From Truepera sp. bin119 (GTDB lineage Bacteria; Deinococcota; Deinococci; Deinococcales; Trueperaceae), in contig MPNL01000028.1 in NCBI GenBank assembly GCA_002239005.1, positions 1 through 45,867 on the forward strand: a stretch of 45,867 bases of DNA, in the 5' to 3' direction. The translations under genes and the position numbers were made by a program. This document shows, one piece after another, positions 23,562 through 31,986 of the stretch. The notes under the pieces were generated by a model. The model worked only from the letters and a program-made list of their open reading frames with translations. It made no database searches and had not been told where the DNA came from. Each line of letters opens with the position of its first letter. The stretch's first letter is position 1.

Positions 23562-24407
23562 CTACTCCTTCATGCCGGTGAGCGCAATGCCCTTGATAAA
23601 GGCTCGCTGGCTTATCAAGAAGACGAGCAGCACGGGCAGGATGCTGATAAACGCCACCGCCATGGTGAAGTGCGGCTCGGAATAGTATTCCTCGTTGAAG
23701 CGGGCGAGGCCGAGCGGCAGCGTGAACTTCCCCTCCGAACTCAGGATGACGAGCGGCCACAGGAAGGCGTCCCAGGATCCCATGAAGCTGAAGATGGTGA
23801 GGGCAGCGAGGGCGGGTCTGGTCAGCGGTAGGACGATGCGCCAGTAGATGCCGAACTCGCTACATCCATCGATCCGGGCTGCGTCCAGCAGGCTCGAGGG
23901 GATCGAGGTGATGTACTGTCGCATCAGGAAGGTGCCGAACCCTGACGCGGTCAGCGGCAAGATCACTCCGAGCCGGGTATTGATCAAGTCGATATCACGG
24001 AGAAACAGGAACACGGGGATCAGGGTGATCTGTTCGGGGATCATCATGGTCGAAATGACGACGACGAACAGGATGGCGGCACCGAAGAAGCGCAGCTTGG
24101 CGAAGGCGTAACCCGCCAGCGTCGACACCGCGAGCACGATCAGGGTGGTGACGGCGGAAACGAGAAAGCTGTTCAGGAAGAAGCGGTTGAACGGGCCCGA
24201 GCCCCAGGCGTCGGGGAAATTGTGCCATTGGGGTTCGGCCGGGAGCAGCACCGGCGGCACCAAGATGATCTCGCCAGGCGTCTTCAGAGCGGTGACGACC
24301 ATCCACACGATGGGAAAGGCCATGACCAGACTCGACACGATGAGGAAGGTGTAGACCAGGGTCATCACGAGGTTGCTCCCCAGCCTGATCGGTTCACTCC
24401 GTGCCAT
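23562..24407 (-). CDS. ABC sugar permease, MalG/CUT1 type
   Basis: With the ATG at 24407 the protein is 281 aa, normal for the family. The frame stays open upstream to 24701, but that part is Arg/His-rich and overlaps the other permease gene. There are six membrane helices, the first being LVMTLVYTFLIVSSLVMAFP. The cytoplasmic EAA loop reads SSLLDAARIDGCSEFGIYWR then IVLPLTRPALAAL, which docks on the ATPase. The gene follows the partner permease with an 11-base gap. No ATPase gene is present, so a shared MsiK/UgpC-type ATPase from elsewhere is likely. Confidence 0.9.
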   Translation of the reverse strand: MARSEPIRLGSNLVMTLVYTFLIVSSLVMAFPIVWMVVTALKTPGEIILVPPVLLPAEPQWHNFPDAWGSGPFNRFFLNSFLVSAVTTLIVLAVSTLAGYAFAKLRFFGAAILFVVVISTMMIPEQITLIPVFLFLRDIDLINTRLGVILPLTASGFGTFLMRQYITSIPSSLLDAARIDGCSEFGIYWRIVLPLTRPALAALTIFSFMGSWDAFLWPLVILSSEGKFTLPLGLARFNEEYYSEPHFTMAVAFISILPVLLVFLISQRAFIKGIALTGMKE

Positions 24408-24418
24408 CAGGTCCAACC

Positions 24419-25318
24419 TCAATAATAGTCGCTGCGCAACAGCCGCAGCTGAATCAGCGAGAGCAGCAACAGCCCGAGGAACAGGACCACGGCTACCGCC
24501 GCGGCGTAGCCCATGCGGAAGTGCTCGAAGGCGCTTACGTAAATGTAATACACGAGCGTCGTGGTGCTGAAAGCTGGACCGCCTTCGGTCATCACGAAGA
24601 CCTGGGTAAACACTTGAAACGAGGCGATGGTTGCGATCACGACGGCAAAGAGCAGGGTGGGACGTAGCAGCGGGAAGGTGATGTGAACGAATTGCTGCCA
24701 CACGTTGGCCCCCTCGACTCGAGCAGCTTCGTGGTACTCATTGGGGATGCTTTGCAGTCCCGCCAGGAAGATGACCATGTTGAAGCCCACCCCGCCCCAC
24801 AGACTGGTCACAATGATGGCGTTCATGGCGGTATCGGGATTGGCCAACCAGCGAACCGGTTCCGCGCCAAAGGCTTGCAGGATCTGATTGACGGCCCCGC
24901 CGTAAGCCCCGAACATGAATCCCCAGATCATCGCCACCACCACCCGGGGAATGATCACGGGGATGAAGAAAATGGCGCGGAATCCGGCCTTGAACCGAAT
25001 CGGGGCGTCGAGCAGCAAGGCCAGGCCTAGCGAGATGGCCACCCCGACCGGCACCGTACCCACGGCGTAGTAGACTGTGTTCCAAAAGGCGGTCTTGAAG
25101 CGGCGCTCGCCGAAGAGTTCACGGTAGTTCGCCAGCCCCACGAACTCGGGTTCCTGTCCGGTGATAATCAGCCACTTCTGGAGACTGAGCATAAAGGCCT
25201 TGAAAACCGGGACGAAATAGAAGGTGGTTGCCAGGATCAGGATCGGAGCAACAAACAGAAGCGGCGTCGCCATACGCTGCAGGCTCGCCACCAACGACCC
25301 CGGTCTGTTCCTGTCCAT
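24419..25318 (-). CDS. ABC sugar permease, MalF/UgpA CUT1 type
   Basis: The 299-aa inner-membrane protein has six helices. The first is LLFVAPILILATTFYFVPVF. The periplasmic loop YRELFGERRFKTAFWNTVYY is typical of the family. The EAA loop EYHEAARVEGANVWQQFVHI then TFPLLRP is well conserved. It pairs with the downstream permease to form the transmembrane channel of a carbohydrate importer. A GC-rich hairpin (25336-25364) separates it from the binding-protein gene. Confidence 0.92.
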   Translation of the reverse strand: MDRNRPGSLVASLQRMATPLLFVAPILILATTFYFVPVFKAFMLSLQKWLIITGQEPEFVGLANYRELFGERRFKTAFWNTVYYAVGTVPVGVAISLGLALLLDAPIRFKAGFRAIFFIPVIIPRVVVAMIWGFMFGAYGGAVNQILQAFGAEPVRWLANPDTAMNAIIVTSLWGGVGFNMVIFLAGLQSIPNEYHEAARVEGANVWQQFVHITFPLLRPTLLFAVVIATIASFQVFTQVFVMTEGGPAFSTTTLVYYIYVSAFEHFRMGYAAAVAVVLFLGLLLLSLIQLRLLRSDYY

Positions 25319-25335
25319 CTCTGAAGGTTGCTTTG

Positions 25336-25364
25336 CAGGGGCGCCCCGCTAGGCGGCGCCCCTG
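25336..25364 (-). terminator. Intercistronic hairpin (attenuating terminator)
   Basis: CAGGGGCGCC and GGCGCCCCTG form a perfect 10-bp stem with a 9-base loop, without a T-run. It lies between the binding-protein gene and the first permease on the minus strand. Such hairpins usually keep binding-protein mRNA more abundant than permease mRNA by stalling or protecting the 3' end. Confidence 0.65.
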
Positions 25365-25379
25365 CGCACTGTCGGTCAG

Positions 25380-26630
25380 CTAGTTGTAGGTCGCCAGAAT
25401 CCGCTCGATCTCGGGGCCGGACTCCTCGATGAACTGGTCGGGCGTGATGACCCCCAGCGAGAGTTCCTCGAGCTTGCCCCGCAGGAACAGGTCGATCTCC
25501 GACCAGGCTGGGCTCGACATCTCGTTGAGGATGGTGGGGGTAATGCCCCTGGTCTGTTCGGTCATCAGCAGCTGCATCTTCGCGGCGTCGTCGCCAAAGG
25601 CCGCGGCGAGCGCGTCGACACCGAGGTCTTGTCGGGCTGGTAGGTTCGAGCTGATTTCGGCCAACTTGAGGACGCTTTCGGGCTGCATCAGGAATTCGAT
25701 GAAGCGCCAAGCCTCTTCGGGATGCTCGCTCTGCTCGAACATGATCAGGGGATTGGCCGTCCCCAGCGTGGTTGGCATGATCGAATAGGTCCATTCAAAA
25801 TCGACCATGGCTTGGTCGATGCTGGCTTTGGAGAAGTTTCCTCCAGCCACCTGGATGCCGACCTGGCCCGACAGGAACAGCGGCCAGATCTCTCCTGGAG
25901 TGGCCCAGTTGTCGGGCGGCACCAACTCGTCATCGAAGGTCGTCTGGATCTCGGCCAGCATCTCGCGGGTGACATCGTTGTCGAGGTTGGGTGCCGACAG
26001 GTCCGGGGTCAGGATGCTGCCACCCTCGGCGACAAGGTATTGGGAGAGGCGCGAGGGCGTGGAGTTGGGCCAGTGGCTAAAGGGGAAGCGAACCACACCT
26101 GCTTCTTTAAGTTGACGCCCGACCTCGATGAGCTCATCCCAGGTCCAGGCGTCTTCAAACGTCTGAGGAATATCGATGCCGGCTGCATCCAAGGCCGTCT
26201 TGTTGACGACCAGGGACTGAATGTTAAAGGTGAGAGGGACGCCGATGTGAGCACCTTGGTACTCGAACTCCCCCCAATGAAAGTCGAGCAATTGGGAGAC
26301 GTAGTCGTCCGGGACGCGGTCGTCCAAAGGCACCAGGACGCCCTGGCCAGCGAACGCGTTGGCCCAGCGGTCCAGCACGTAAGCGACATCCGGAGCATCG
26401 CCCCCGAGGATCCGGGTCGTCATGGTCTGCATGAACTGGTTGTAGGGAATGCCCTGTAGCTCGATTCCGATGTCGGGATTGGCCGCTTCGAAATCCTCGA
26501 TCAGCACTTCGAAAGCATCCCCATAGACACCGGCCATAAAAACGAAGCGCAACGTTACCTCTTGCGCTGCCGCCGTCGTCAAGAACAACAACGCAGCCGC
26601 GATGAAAGACTGCACCACAAACTTACTCAC
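25380..26630 (-). CDS. ABC sugar-binding protein (CUT1, extracellular)
   Basis: The 416-aa product starts with a Sec signal peptide (FVVQSFIAAALLFLTTAAAQ, no lipobox). EVTLRFVFMAG and LIEDFEAANPDIGIELQGIP follow, typical of SBP_bac_1 proteins, then ILGGDAPDVAYVLDRW. The C-terminal helix pair AWRFIEFLMQPESVLKLAEI is the usual binding-protein motif. The start codon is GTG with GGGAGG six bases upstream. It binds an unknown mono- or oligosaccharide outside the membrane and delivers it to the two permeases that follow. Confidence 0.92.
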   Translation of the reverse strand: MSKFVVQSFIAAALLFLTTAAAQEVTLRFVFMAGVYGDAFEVLIEDFEAANPDIGIELQGIPYNQFMQTMTTRILGGDAPDVAYVLDRWANAFAGQGVLVPLDDRVPDDYVSQLLDFHWGEFEYQGAHIGVPLTFNIQSLVVNKTALDAAGIDIPQTFEDAWTWDELIEVGRQLKEAGVVRFPFSHWPNSTPSRLSQYLVAEGGSILTPDLSAPNLDNDVTREMLAEIQTTFDDELVPPDNWATPGEIWPLFLSGQVGIQVAGGNFSKASIDQAMVDFEWTYSIMPTTLGTANPLIMFEQSEHPEEAWRFIEFLMQPESVLKLAEISSNLPARQDLGVDALAAAFGDDAAKMQLLMTEQTRGITPTILNEMSSPAWSEIDLFLRGKLEELSLGVITPDQFIEESGPEIERILATYN

Positions 26631-26705
26631 GGAAACCTCCCTGCACAGAACACACTCGCACTTCAGAGACTGGCGAACGACCCGCTATCCCCCCTTTCGC
26701 GTGAG

Positions 26706-26711
26706 ATTATG
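26706..26711 (-). promoter_or_regulatory. Possible -10 box of the sugar-importer operon
   Basis: Read on the minus strand, TGCATAAT includes CATAAT directly after TG, about 75 bases before the GTG start. No good -35 is seen. An imperfect dyad TCATGATGACATGATGA (about 26752-26768) lies just upstream and could be an operator. Confidence 0.25.
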
Positions 26712-26779
26712 CAGAAACCCCTGGTTTTGGAATCGGTGCCGGTAGGGGGGTCATGATGACATGATGAATAGTGAAGGGG

Positions 26780-27295
26780 CGGTTCTCGCATAGGCTTCAC
26801 CAATGTTGTATCTCAATACCAGGGGAAGTGAAGTAATGATCGAGAGACCGCTTTCCAGATGGGGACAACTTCATTAATAGAGATACAGCTTGATAAGGGT
26901 AATCACGTTAAAAACGACAACCCCCCCTTTTTTTGCTCTGGTAAATTATAGCACATTTCTCGTATCTCGTGACGTCGCGACTCCGTATGCCGGGGCTCTC
27001 CAGGAACAATCCCCTCAACTCTATACCCGACAGCGGGTACAGAGGCGTTGCGGCAAATGCCTTGACGGTGGTCGTAGGCACCGCGCGGCTACCCTGGGCG
27101 CTATGACTCCTCAAGAGCTTGACCTATTTCGAGGAACAGCGTCCAGCAAAGGACGCGCACCAACCAGGATGACAAACAACCCGGTCAGTACGCATCCTAA
27201 CAGGGTGTGTATAGACCTGCAGAGTCCAGCATATGCCACCTCGAGAGCGCCTACCTCACTGGCCTTCTCGACCTCCAGCACAAGACCCTGAAGGT
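26780..27295. other. AT-richer intergenic region, no gene recognised
   Basis: This stretch includes a homopolymer CCCCCCCTTTTTTT near 26926-26939 and several short open frames without protein-like composition. I see no tRNA or known RNA. It ends at the palindrome that opens the transposase mosaic. Confidence 0.3.
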
Positions 27296-27311
27296 CCGAC
27301 TCTACGGGTCT
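27296..27311. repeat. Palindrome copy D (GACTCTACGGGTC)
   Basis: This carries the same 13-base core as at 176-188 and, inverted, at 832-844. It lies just ahead of transposase fragment 1. Confidence 0.55.
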
Positions 27312-27588
27312 GAAATGAAACAGCAAAAGCTGCTACCTTTCAGCATTCGCCACAGCGGTGCCCTCCTGGCACGCGACACCACGCCATACCAGACTTCCCT
27401 GCGGCAACGTCTCCAGAGAGCCCTGCCAGGCGGAGTCCTCGCCGTGGACCCGCACCCGATCCAGCATCAAGGCAGCCACATCGAAGGTGTTGGTCGAATC
27501 TACAGCAGTAGCGAGAACGGAGTCATCTGGGACCACACCTACCTTTCAAGCGCCCTCGTATATCCAGGGGAAGATGCCTACCCCAGAT
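27312..27588 (+). pseudogene. Transposase fragment 1 (DDE)
   Basis: The open frame reads RQRLQRALPGGVLAVDPHPI, QHQGSHIEGVGRIYSSSENG and VIWDHTYLSSALVYPGEDAY. The Asp in VDPHPI is a likely first catalytic acid. The frame then runs into palindrome copy E (27589-27605) and stops matching. Fragment 2, just downstream, starts from the homologous point of a related but different transposase. Neither has a start codon with a ribosome site. The family is probably an IS4/IS701-like DDE group. Confidence 0.5.
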
Positions 27589-27605
27589 CGGACTCTTCGG
27601 GTCCG
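27589..27605. repeat. Palindrome copy E (GACTCTTCGGGTC)
   Basis: The 17 bases are identical to 2-18. It separates two homologous but non-identical transposase fragments. Confidence 0.6.
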
Positions 27606-28057
27606 CCCCGAGCAGAGGTTTTCTTGCAGCTGACCTGATCACCATCAAACATGAAGGGGAGAGAATTGAAGGGACCGGTCGCCACTACTCGTCATCAACC
27701 CGAGGCGTCTGCTGGGGCCACACCTTCACCAGCAGCGCCCTCGTGAGTCCTGGTCAGGATCCTTATCTCCGAGGACGGATTCGCTGGATCCGTTGCGATC
27801 CGTTCCCAGACAGCCGAATGGCCACCCGAGAGTACCCGAAGCTCATCCCCAGCGAGGCGCTCTCTAACCTCGTTGGGGACTCAATCATGGCAGGGTACGA
27901 ATTCTCGGGTCTGCTAGCCGCTGCGCAGTTCGCCACCAAGCTGTCGTTACCAAGCCTGAAGCTCTTGGGGGTCCCTTTGCTGATGCGTTACCGCACCAAC
28001 GCCAAGATCATCGTTGGTGACAAGATCATGAAGGTCCGGGAGCTGGCCGAGCGCTAT
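27606..28057 (+). pseudogene. Transposase fragment 2 (DDE)
   Basis: Starting right after copy E the frame reads GFLAADLITIKHEGERIEGT, GRHYSSSTRGVCWGHTFTSS and ALVSPGQDPYLRGRI, which repeats the motif order of fragment 1 (I-E-G-x-G-R-x-Y-S-S-S, H-T-(Y/F)-x-S-S-A-L-V-x-P-G). It then continues with LLAAAQFATKLSLPSLKLLG (probable second Asp region) and YRTNAKIIVGDKIMKVRELA. It ends at palindrome copy F. The C-terminal catalytic Glu region is missing. In the reading frames given it is continuous from about 27624 to 28093. Confidence 0.55.
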
Positions 28058-28074
28058 CCGACCCGAAGAGTCCG
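28058..28074. repeat. Palindrome copy F (GACCCGAAGAGTC, inverted)
   Basis: This is the reverse complement of copies A and E except for one base. It closes transposase fragment 2 and leads straight into the 105-bp repeat. Confidence 0.6.
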
Positions 28075-28178
28075 TCTGGAACAGGTCTTCTAGCGTATGC
28101 TGGTAACGGGGATGGTGTGTCATAGTAAACCCACCTTCCCCCTTCCCTTACCCTCGAATCAAGGTAGCAAACGACGTA
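28071..28178 (+). repeat. ~105-bp direct repeat, copy 2 (partner at 248-355)
   Basis: It begins TCCGTCTGGAACAGG and ends near GCAAACGACGTAA. It parallels 248-355 over its whole length with scattered differences. At both sites it follows a palindrome core. The sequence between here and the sulfatase (28179-28465) holds nothing recognised. Confidence 0.55.
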
Positions 28179-28465
28179 AGTTGTCAAACCCCTGCTTCTC
28201 GCTACCTTCTTGGTCGTCGGCCTCGACGTATCCGGCGCTCAAGGCCTGCCGCTGCAGGTCGCGACGACCGGCGTCGACGCATCCCGCGCCAACACTCCCG
28301 TGGGAGAGATCCATAGATGGGAGGGTCCGATCATGTTCGATGCTGCTGTGCACTTAAGCCGGTGAAATACGGACTATCCCACCGGTGATTGAGCAGGAGG
28401 TTCAAAACAGTAGCACCGATTTCAACCACTCTACTTTCACATCCCCGGGACGTCTGGGGCAATTC

Positions 28466-30709
28466 TCAGTCGAGCACATCGTGCGACCGGATCTCCTGTT
28501 CCTCACCCAGAGTGAAGACGACGCTCTCAATCCCACCGCTGAAGGGGAACCCCTTCGGGTAGAGGGAGCTCACAGGCGAGAGGGCATCGACACCAATGGA
28601 GAGACCGCCCCAGGAGATCATGTTCCGCGCCATATCCACCATAGTGGCCTCCGCCATGACCTCCCCATCGACTCGCAGTCGGCCGGTCCCGCAGTACTTA
28701 TCGGTACGATCAAACTCGAAAGCCAAGAGGCGAGTGCCTGATGCGACCGAGGCGCTCGAGGTGAGACGCTGGCGGCGACCTAGGTAGTTGTACTCGTGGA
28801 CTAGGTGGCCGTCCCGCAGGTAGAGGACGTAGCCGCCACTCACGTCACCAACGGCGACGAGGACACCCTGCTCTGTGCCCTCGAGGGGGGCAACTCGAGC
28901 CTCGATCCGGTAGGAGCGGTCGAAGATGAGCGGGGTGGCGCCGGCCGGGATCCGCTCCATACCGGGCAGGTAGCGGAAGCGCGTTCTGCGCCGTGGTGAC
29001 CCTGGCAGCTGGTAGGTCGAGGAGCGGACCGACAGGTAGCGGTCATCGAGAGGGAATACACCGTAGCGGCGGGCCTCCCGTTCCCACAGTTCGGCCAACT
29101 CGACGAGCTTCTCGGGGACCTCGACGGCAAGATCTCTACACTCCGAGAAGTCCTCCACGACGTGGTAGAGCTCCCAGGGGTCGTCGTCGAAGGGGCCGCC
29201 CTTGGTGTGGAGCGTGAGGGCCTTCCAGCCGTCATGGTAGATCGCCCGGTGGCCGATCATCTCGAAGTACTGGGTGGAGCGGGTCGAGGGGGCGTCAGGC
29301 GCGCTGAAGCTGTAGCGCATACTGACCCCATGGTAAGGCATCTGTGGGATCCCCCGGATCTCGTCTGGGGGGGTGACATCCAGGAGGTCGAAGAGGGTTG
29401 GGACCACGTCCACAGCGTGGTGGAACTGCGACCGCACGGCACCCGCCTCCCCAATCCCACTGGGCCAGGAGACGACCAGGGGGGTCCGCACCCCGCCCGC
29501 GTGGGTGTTCTGCTTCCAGCGCTTGAGTGGGGTGTTCTCGACTTGGGCCCAGCCCCAGGGAAAATTCACTTGGGAGTCGGGGCCGCCGATGGTGTCGAAG
29601 CGCTCGAGGTTGAACTCGACCGTACAGAACCCGCTCTCCTCGTAGGTGACGATGTCGCAGCCGCCGTGTGGCCCACCCTCCTGGCTGGCACCGTTGTCTG
29701 AAAGGAGCACTACAACGGTATCGTCGAGCCGGCCTAGCCCCTCCAAGAACCCCATGAGCCATCCAATCTGGTCATCAGTGTGATCCAGGAAGGCAGCGTA
29801 GGCCTCCTGCATACGGGCGTAGAGCCGCCGCTGGTCCGGGTTCAAGCTCTCCCACGGCTCCACGCCGGGGTTCCGGGGTGCCAACTGCGCATCCTCTGGG
29901 ATGACGCCGAGCCTCTTCTGGCGGGAGAATCGCTCCTCCCGGGCCACATCCCAACCGCAGTCGTAGCGGCCACGGTACTTCTCCAGGTAGGTCTCGGGGG
30001 CCTGGTGGGGGGTGTGGGCAGCTCCGAAGGCGAGGTAGAGGAAGTAGGGCCGCTCCGGCGCAACCGAGACGTGGTCGCGGACAAATCCGATGGCGTGGTC
30101 GACCAAGTCCTCGGAGAGGTGATAACCCTCCTCAGGCCTACCGGGCGGGTCGACCCGGTGGTTGTCGTAGACGAGGTCGGGGTAGTACTGATCGACGAGG
30201 GCGTCGAGGAAGCCGTAATAGCGGTCGAAACCGCGGCCGAGCGGCCACTGGTCGTAGGGGCCGGCGGCGGTGGTCTGCTCGAGCGGAGCGAGGTGCCACT
30301 TGCCAACGCACATCGTGGCGAAGCCCCGTTCGCGGAGGACCTCTGCGGCGGTGGCCGCCCTGTCTGTGATCCGGCCGCGGTAGCCAGGGTAGCCCGTGTC
30401 GACGTTCGACAGGTAGGCCATGCCGACACTGTGATGGTTGCGCCCGGTCAGCAGCGCCGCCCGCGTCGCGGAGCACAGGGGGGTCACATTGAAGTTGTTG
30501 TAGCGGAGGCCCCGTCCGGCGATAGCGTCCATGTGGGCCGTATCGATGTCAGAGCCGTAGCAGCCGAGACTGCCGAAGCCGACATCGTCGAGCACGATGA
30601 GCACCACGTCAGGTCTGCCTGCCGCGTCACTACGGGGAGCGGGCCACCAGGGAGTGGACTCGCGAAAGGTGCGACCGATAACCCCCTCAAACGCTTCGGA
30701 TTGTGGCAT
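28466..30709 (-). CDS. Arylsulfatase-type sulfatase with CSATR motif
   Basis: The 747-aa product has the sulfatase fold: VVLIVLDDVGFGSLGCYG supplies the first metal Asp pair, CVGKWHLAP the catalytic Lys and His, and VVLLSDNGAS the second metal Asp. The modified-cysteine site is C79-S-A-T-R, with Ala where the classical C-x-P-x-R has Pro; the following ALLTGRNHHSVGM is as in large arylsulfatases. The last ~160 residues (from LIFDRSYRIEARVAP) form a beta-rich, concanavalin-like domain. No signal peptide is seen, so it acts in the cytoplasm or is exported in a non-standard way. It is divergent from the iron-ADH gene with a 101-base shared promoter region. The substrate is probably a sulfated sugar or phenol ester. 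Confidence 0.88.
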   Translation of the reverse strand: MPQSEAFEGVIGRTFRESTPWWPAPRSDAAGRPDVVLIVLDDVGFGSLGCYGSDIDTAHMDAIAGRGLRYNNFNVTPLCSATRAALLTGRNHHSVGMAYLSNVDTGYPGYRGRITDRAATAAEVLRERGFATMCVGKWHLAPLEQTTAAGPYDQWPLGRGFDRYYGFLDALVDQYYPDLVYDNHRVDPPGRPEEGYHLSEDLVDHAIGFVRDHVSVAPERPYFLYLAFGAAHTPHQAPETYLEKYRGRYDCGWDVAREERFSRQKRLGVIPEDAQLAPRNPGVEPWESLNPDQRRLYARMQEAYAAFLDHTDDQIGWLMGFLEGLGRLDDTVVVLLSDNGASQEGGPHGGCDIVTYEESGFCTVEFNLERFDTIGGPDSQVNFPWGWAQVENTPLKRWKQNTHAGGVRTPLVVSWPSGIGEAGAVRSQFHHAVDVVPTLFDLLDVTPPDEIRGIPQMPYHGVSMRYSFSAPDAPSTRSTQYFEMIGHRAIYHDGWKALTLHTKGGPFDDDPWELYHVVEDFSECRDLAVEVPEKLVELAELWEREARRYGVFPLDDRYLSVRSSTYQLPGSPRRRTRFRYLPGMERIPAGATPLIFDRSYRIEARVAPLEGTEQGVLVAVGDVSGGYVLYLRDGHLVHEYNYLGRRQRLTSSASVASGTRLLAFEFDRTDKYCGTGRLRVDGEVMAEATMVDMARNMISWGGLSIGVDALSPVSSLYPKGFPFSGGIESVVFTLGEEQEIRSHDVLD

Positions 30710-30810
30710 GGATCCTCCTCACAGGGCCGATATAGAGCGGTTGGGGTGCCGCAATTCAGGCCACCATAGAATGGCATGATAGTTCCTAAAGGCACATCGG
30801 GGAGGGGCCT

Positions 30811-31965
30811 ATGACCTTCAGCTTTGCTACCGCTACCAGGGTTGTCTTCGGGCCGGGTAGTGCCCGCAAGGTCGCCAAGCTGGCAGCAGGCCACGGCCGC
30901 CGGGCTTTCGTGGTGACGGGCTCGGCGGCCGCGCGGGTGCAATTCCTGCCTGACGATCTGGCTCGCGAGGGCCTCAAGGTCGAGAGTTTCCGGGCCGTGG
31001 GCGAGCCGTCCATCGAACGGGTCGAGGCTGGGGTGGCGCAACTGCGCGCCGCCAGCAGCGAGGTGGTCATCGCCATCGGCGGTGGCAGCGCAATCGATAC
31101 GGGCAAAGCTATTGCGGCCTTGGCGTCTAATGAGGGGGCGGCCTTGAGCTACCTCGAGGTGATCGGAGAGGGACGTGCCCTGACCGCCCCTCCCCTGCCC
31201 TTCCTCGCACTTCCGACGACCGCTGGGACCGGTGCGGAGGTGACAAAAAACGCGGTGCTCGCCTCTGCGACCCACCGGGTCAAGGTGAGTTTACGCAGCG
31301 ACGCGATGCTACCCCAGGCCGCCGTGGTGGACCCCGAACTGACCGTTTCGGTGCCGCCAGACATCACCGCCGCTACCGGCATGGACACCCTCACGCAGCT
31401 ACTCGAGCCGTTCGTCTCGCATCAGGCCAACCCCTTGACAGACGCCTTCTGCCGAGCGGGACTAAGGGGTGTCTCGTGGGCGCTGCGACGGGTATACGCC
31501 GATGGGAACGATCTCGAGGCCCGTGAGGCGATGGCACTGGCGAGCCTGCTCGGCGGGCTGGCACTGGCCAATGCGAAGCTGGGCGCCGTACACGGCTTCG
31601 CCGGGCCGATCGGCGGGCGCTCCGGCGCTCCGCATGGGGCGATCTGCGCGGCGCTGGTGCCACCCACAACTGCGGCGAACGTGGCCGCGCTCCACACCCT
31701 CGACCCGCACCACCCTGCGCTGGAGCGCTACAACGAGGCGGCACAACTCTTAACCGGAAGTCCGGTAGCGGTCGCGGCAGACGGGGTGACCTGGCTGGCC
31801 GACCTAGCTCGAGATCTGGGCATCCCCCCCTTGTCGGCCCACGGCATTCGGCCGGACAACCTCCCGGAGCTCGCCAAACAGAGCGCCCGCTCAAGCAGCA
31901 TGAGAGGAAACCCGGTGGAACTCTCCCACGACACCTTGGTGGGCATCCTCGAGGCCGCACTGTAA
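30811..31965 (+). CDS. Iron-containing alcohol dehydrogenase
   Basis: The 384-aa group III ADH has a nucleotide loop VVIAIGGGSAIDTGKAIAAL near 90-110 and LPTTAGTGAEVTKNAV. The metal-site helix TAATGMDTLTQLLEPFVS carries the first ligand Asp. LGAVHGFAGPIGGRSGAPHG supplies the histidines. It oxidises alcohols or reduces aldehydes with NAD(P)+. GGGGAGGGG lies directly upstream of the ATG. The sequence is closer to maleylacetate/hydroxyacid-oxoacid-like members than to ethanol enzymes, but this cannot be settled by eye. The next dehydrogenase gene follows within 25 bases, so the two are co-transcribed. Confidence 0.88.
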   Translation: MTFSFATATRVVFGPGSARKVAKLAAGHGRRAFVVTGSAAARVQFLPDDLAREGLKVESFRAVGEPSIERVEAGVAQLRAASSEVVIAIGGGSAIDTGKAIAALASNEGAALSYLEVIGEGRALTAPPLPFLALPTTAGTGAEVTKNAVLASATHRVKVSLRSDAMLPQAAVVDPELTVSVPPDITAATGMDTLTQLLEPFVSHQANPLTDAFCRAGLRGVSWALRRVYADGNDLEAREAMALASLLGGLALANAKLGAVHGFAGPIGGRSGAPHGAICAALVPPTTAANVAALHTLDPHHPALERYNEAAQLLTGSPVAVAADGVTWLADLARDLGIPPLSAHGIRPDNLPELAKQSARSSSMRGNPVELSHDTLVGILEAAL

Positions 31966-31986
31966 CCGGGTACGGAAGGGATGAAT

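Noticed and set aside
24408-24701. N-terminal extension of the MalG-type permease
   Set aside because: It is Arg/His-rich, unlike any permease, and overlaps the partner permease; the ATG at 24407 gives the normal length.
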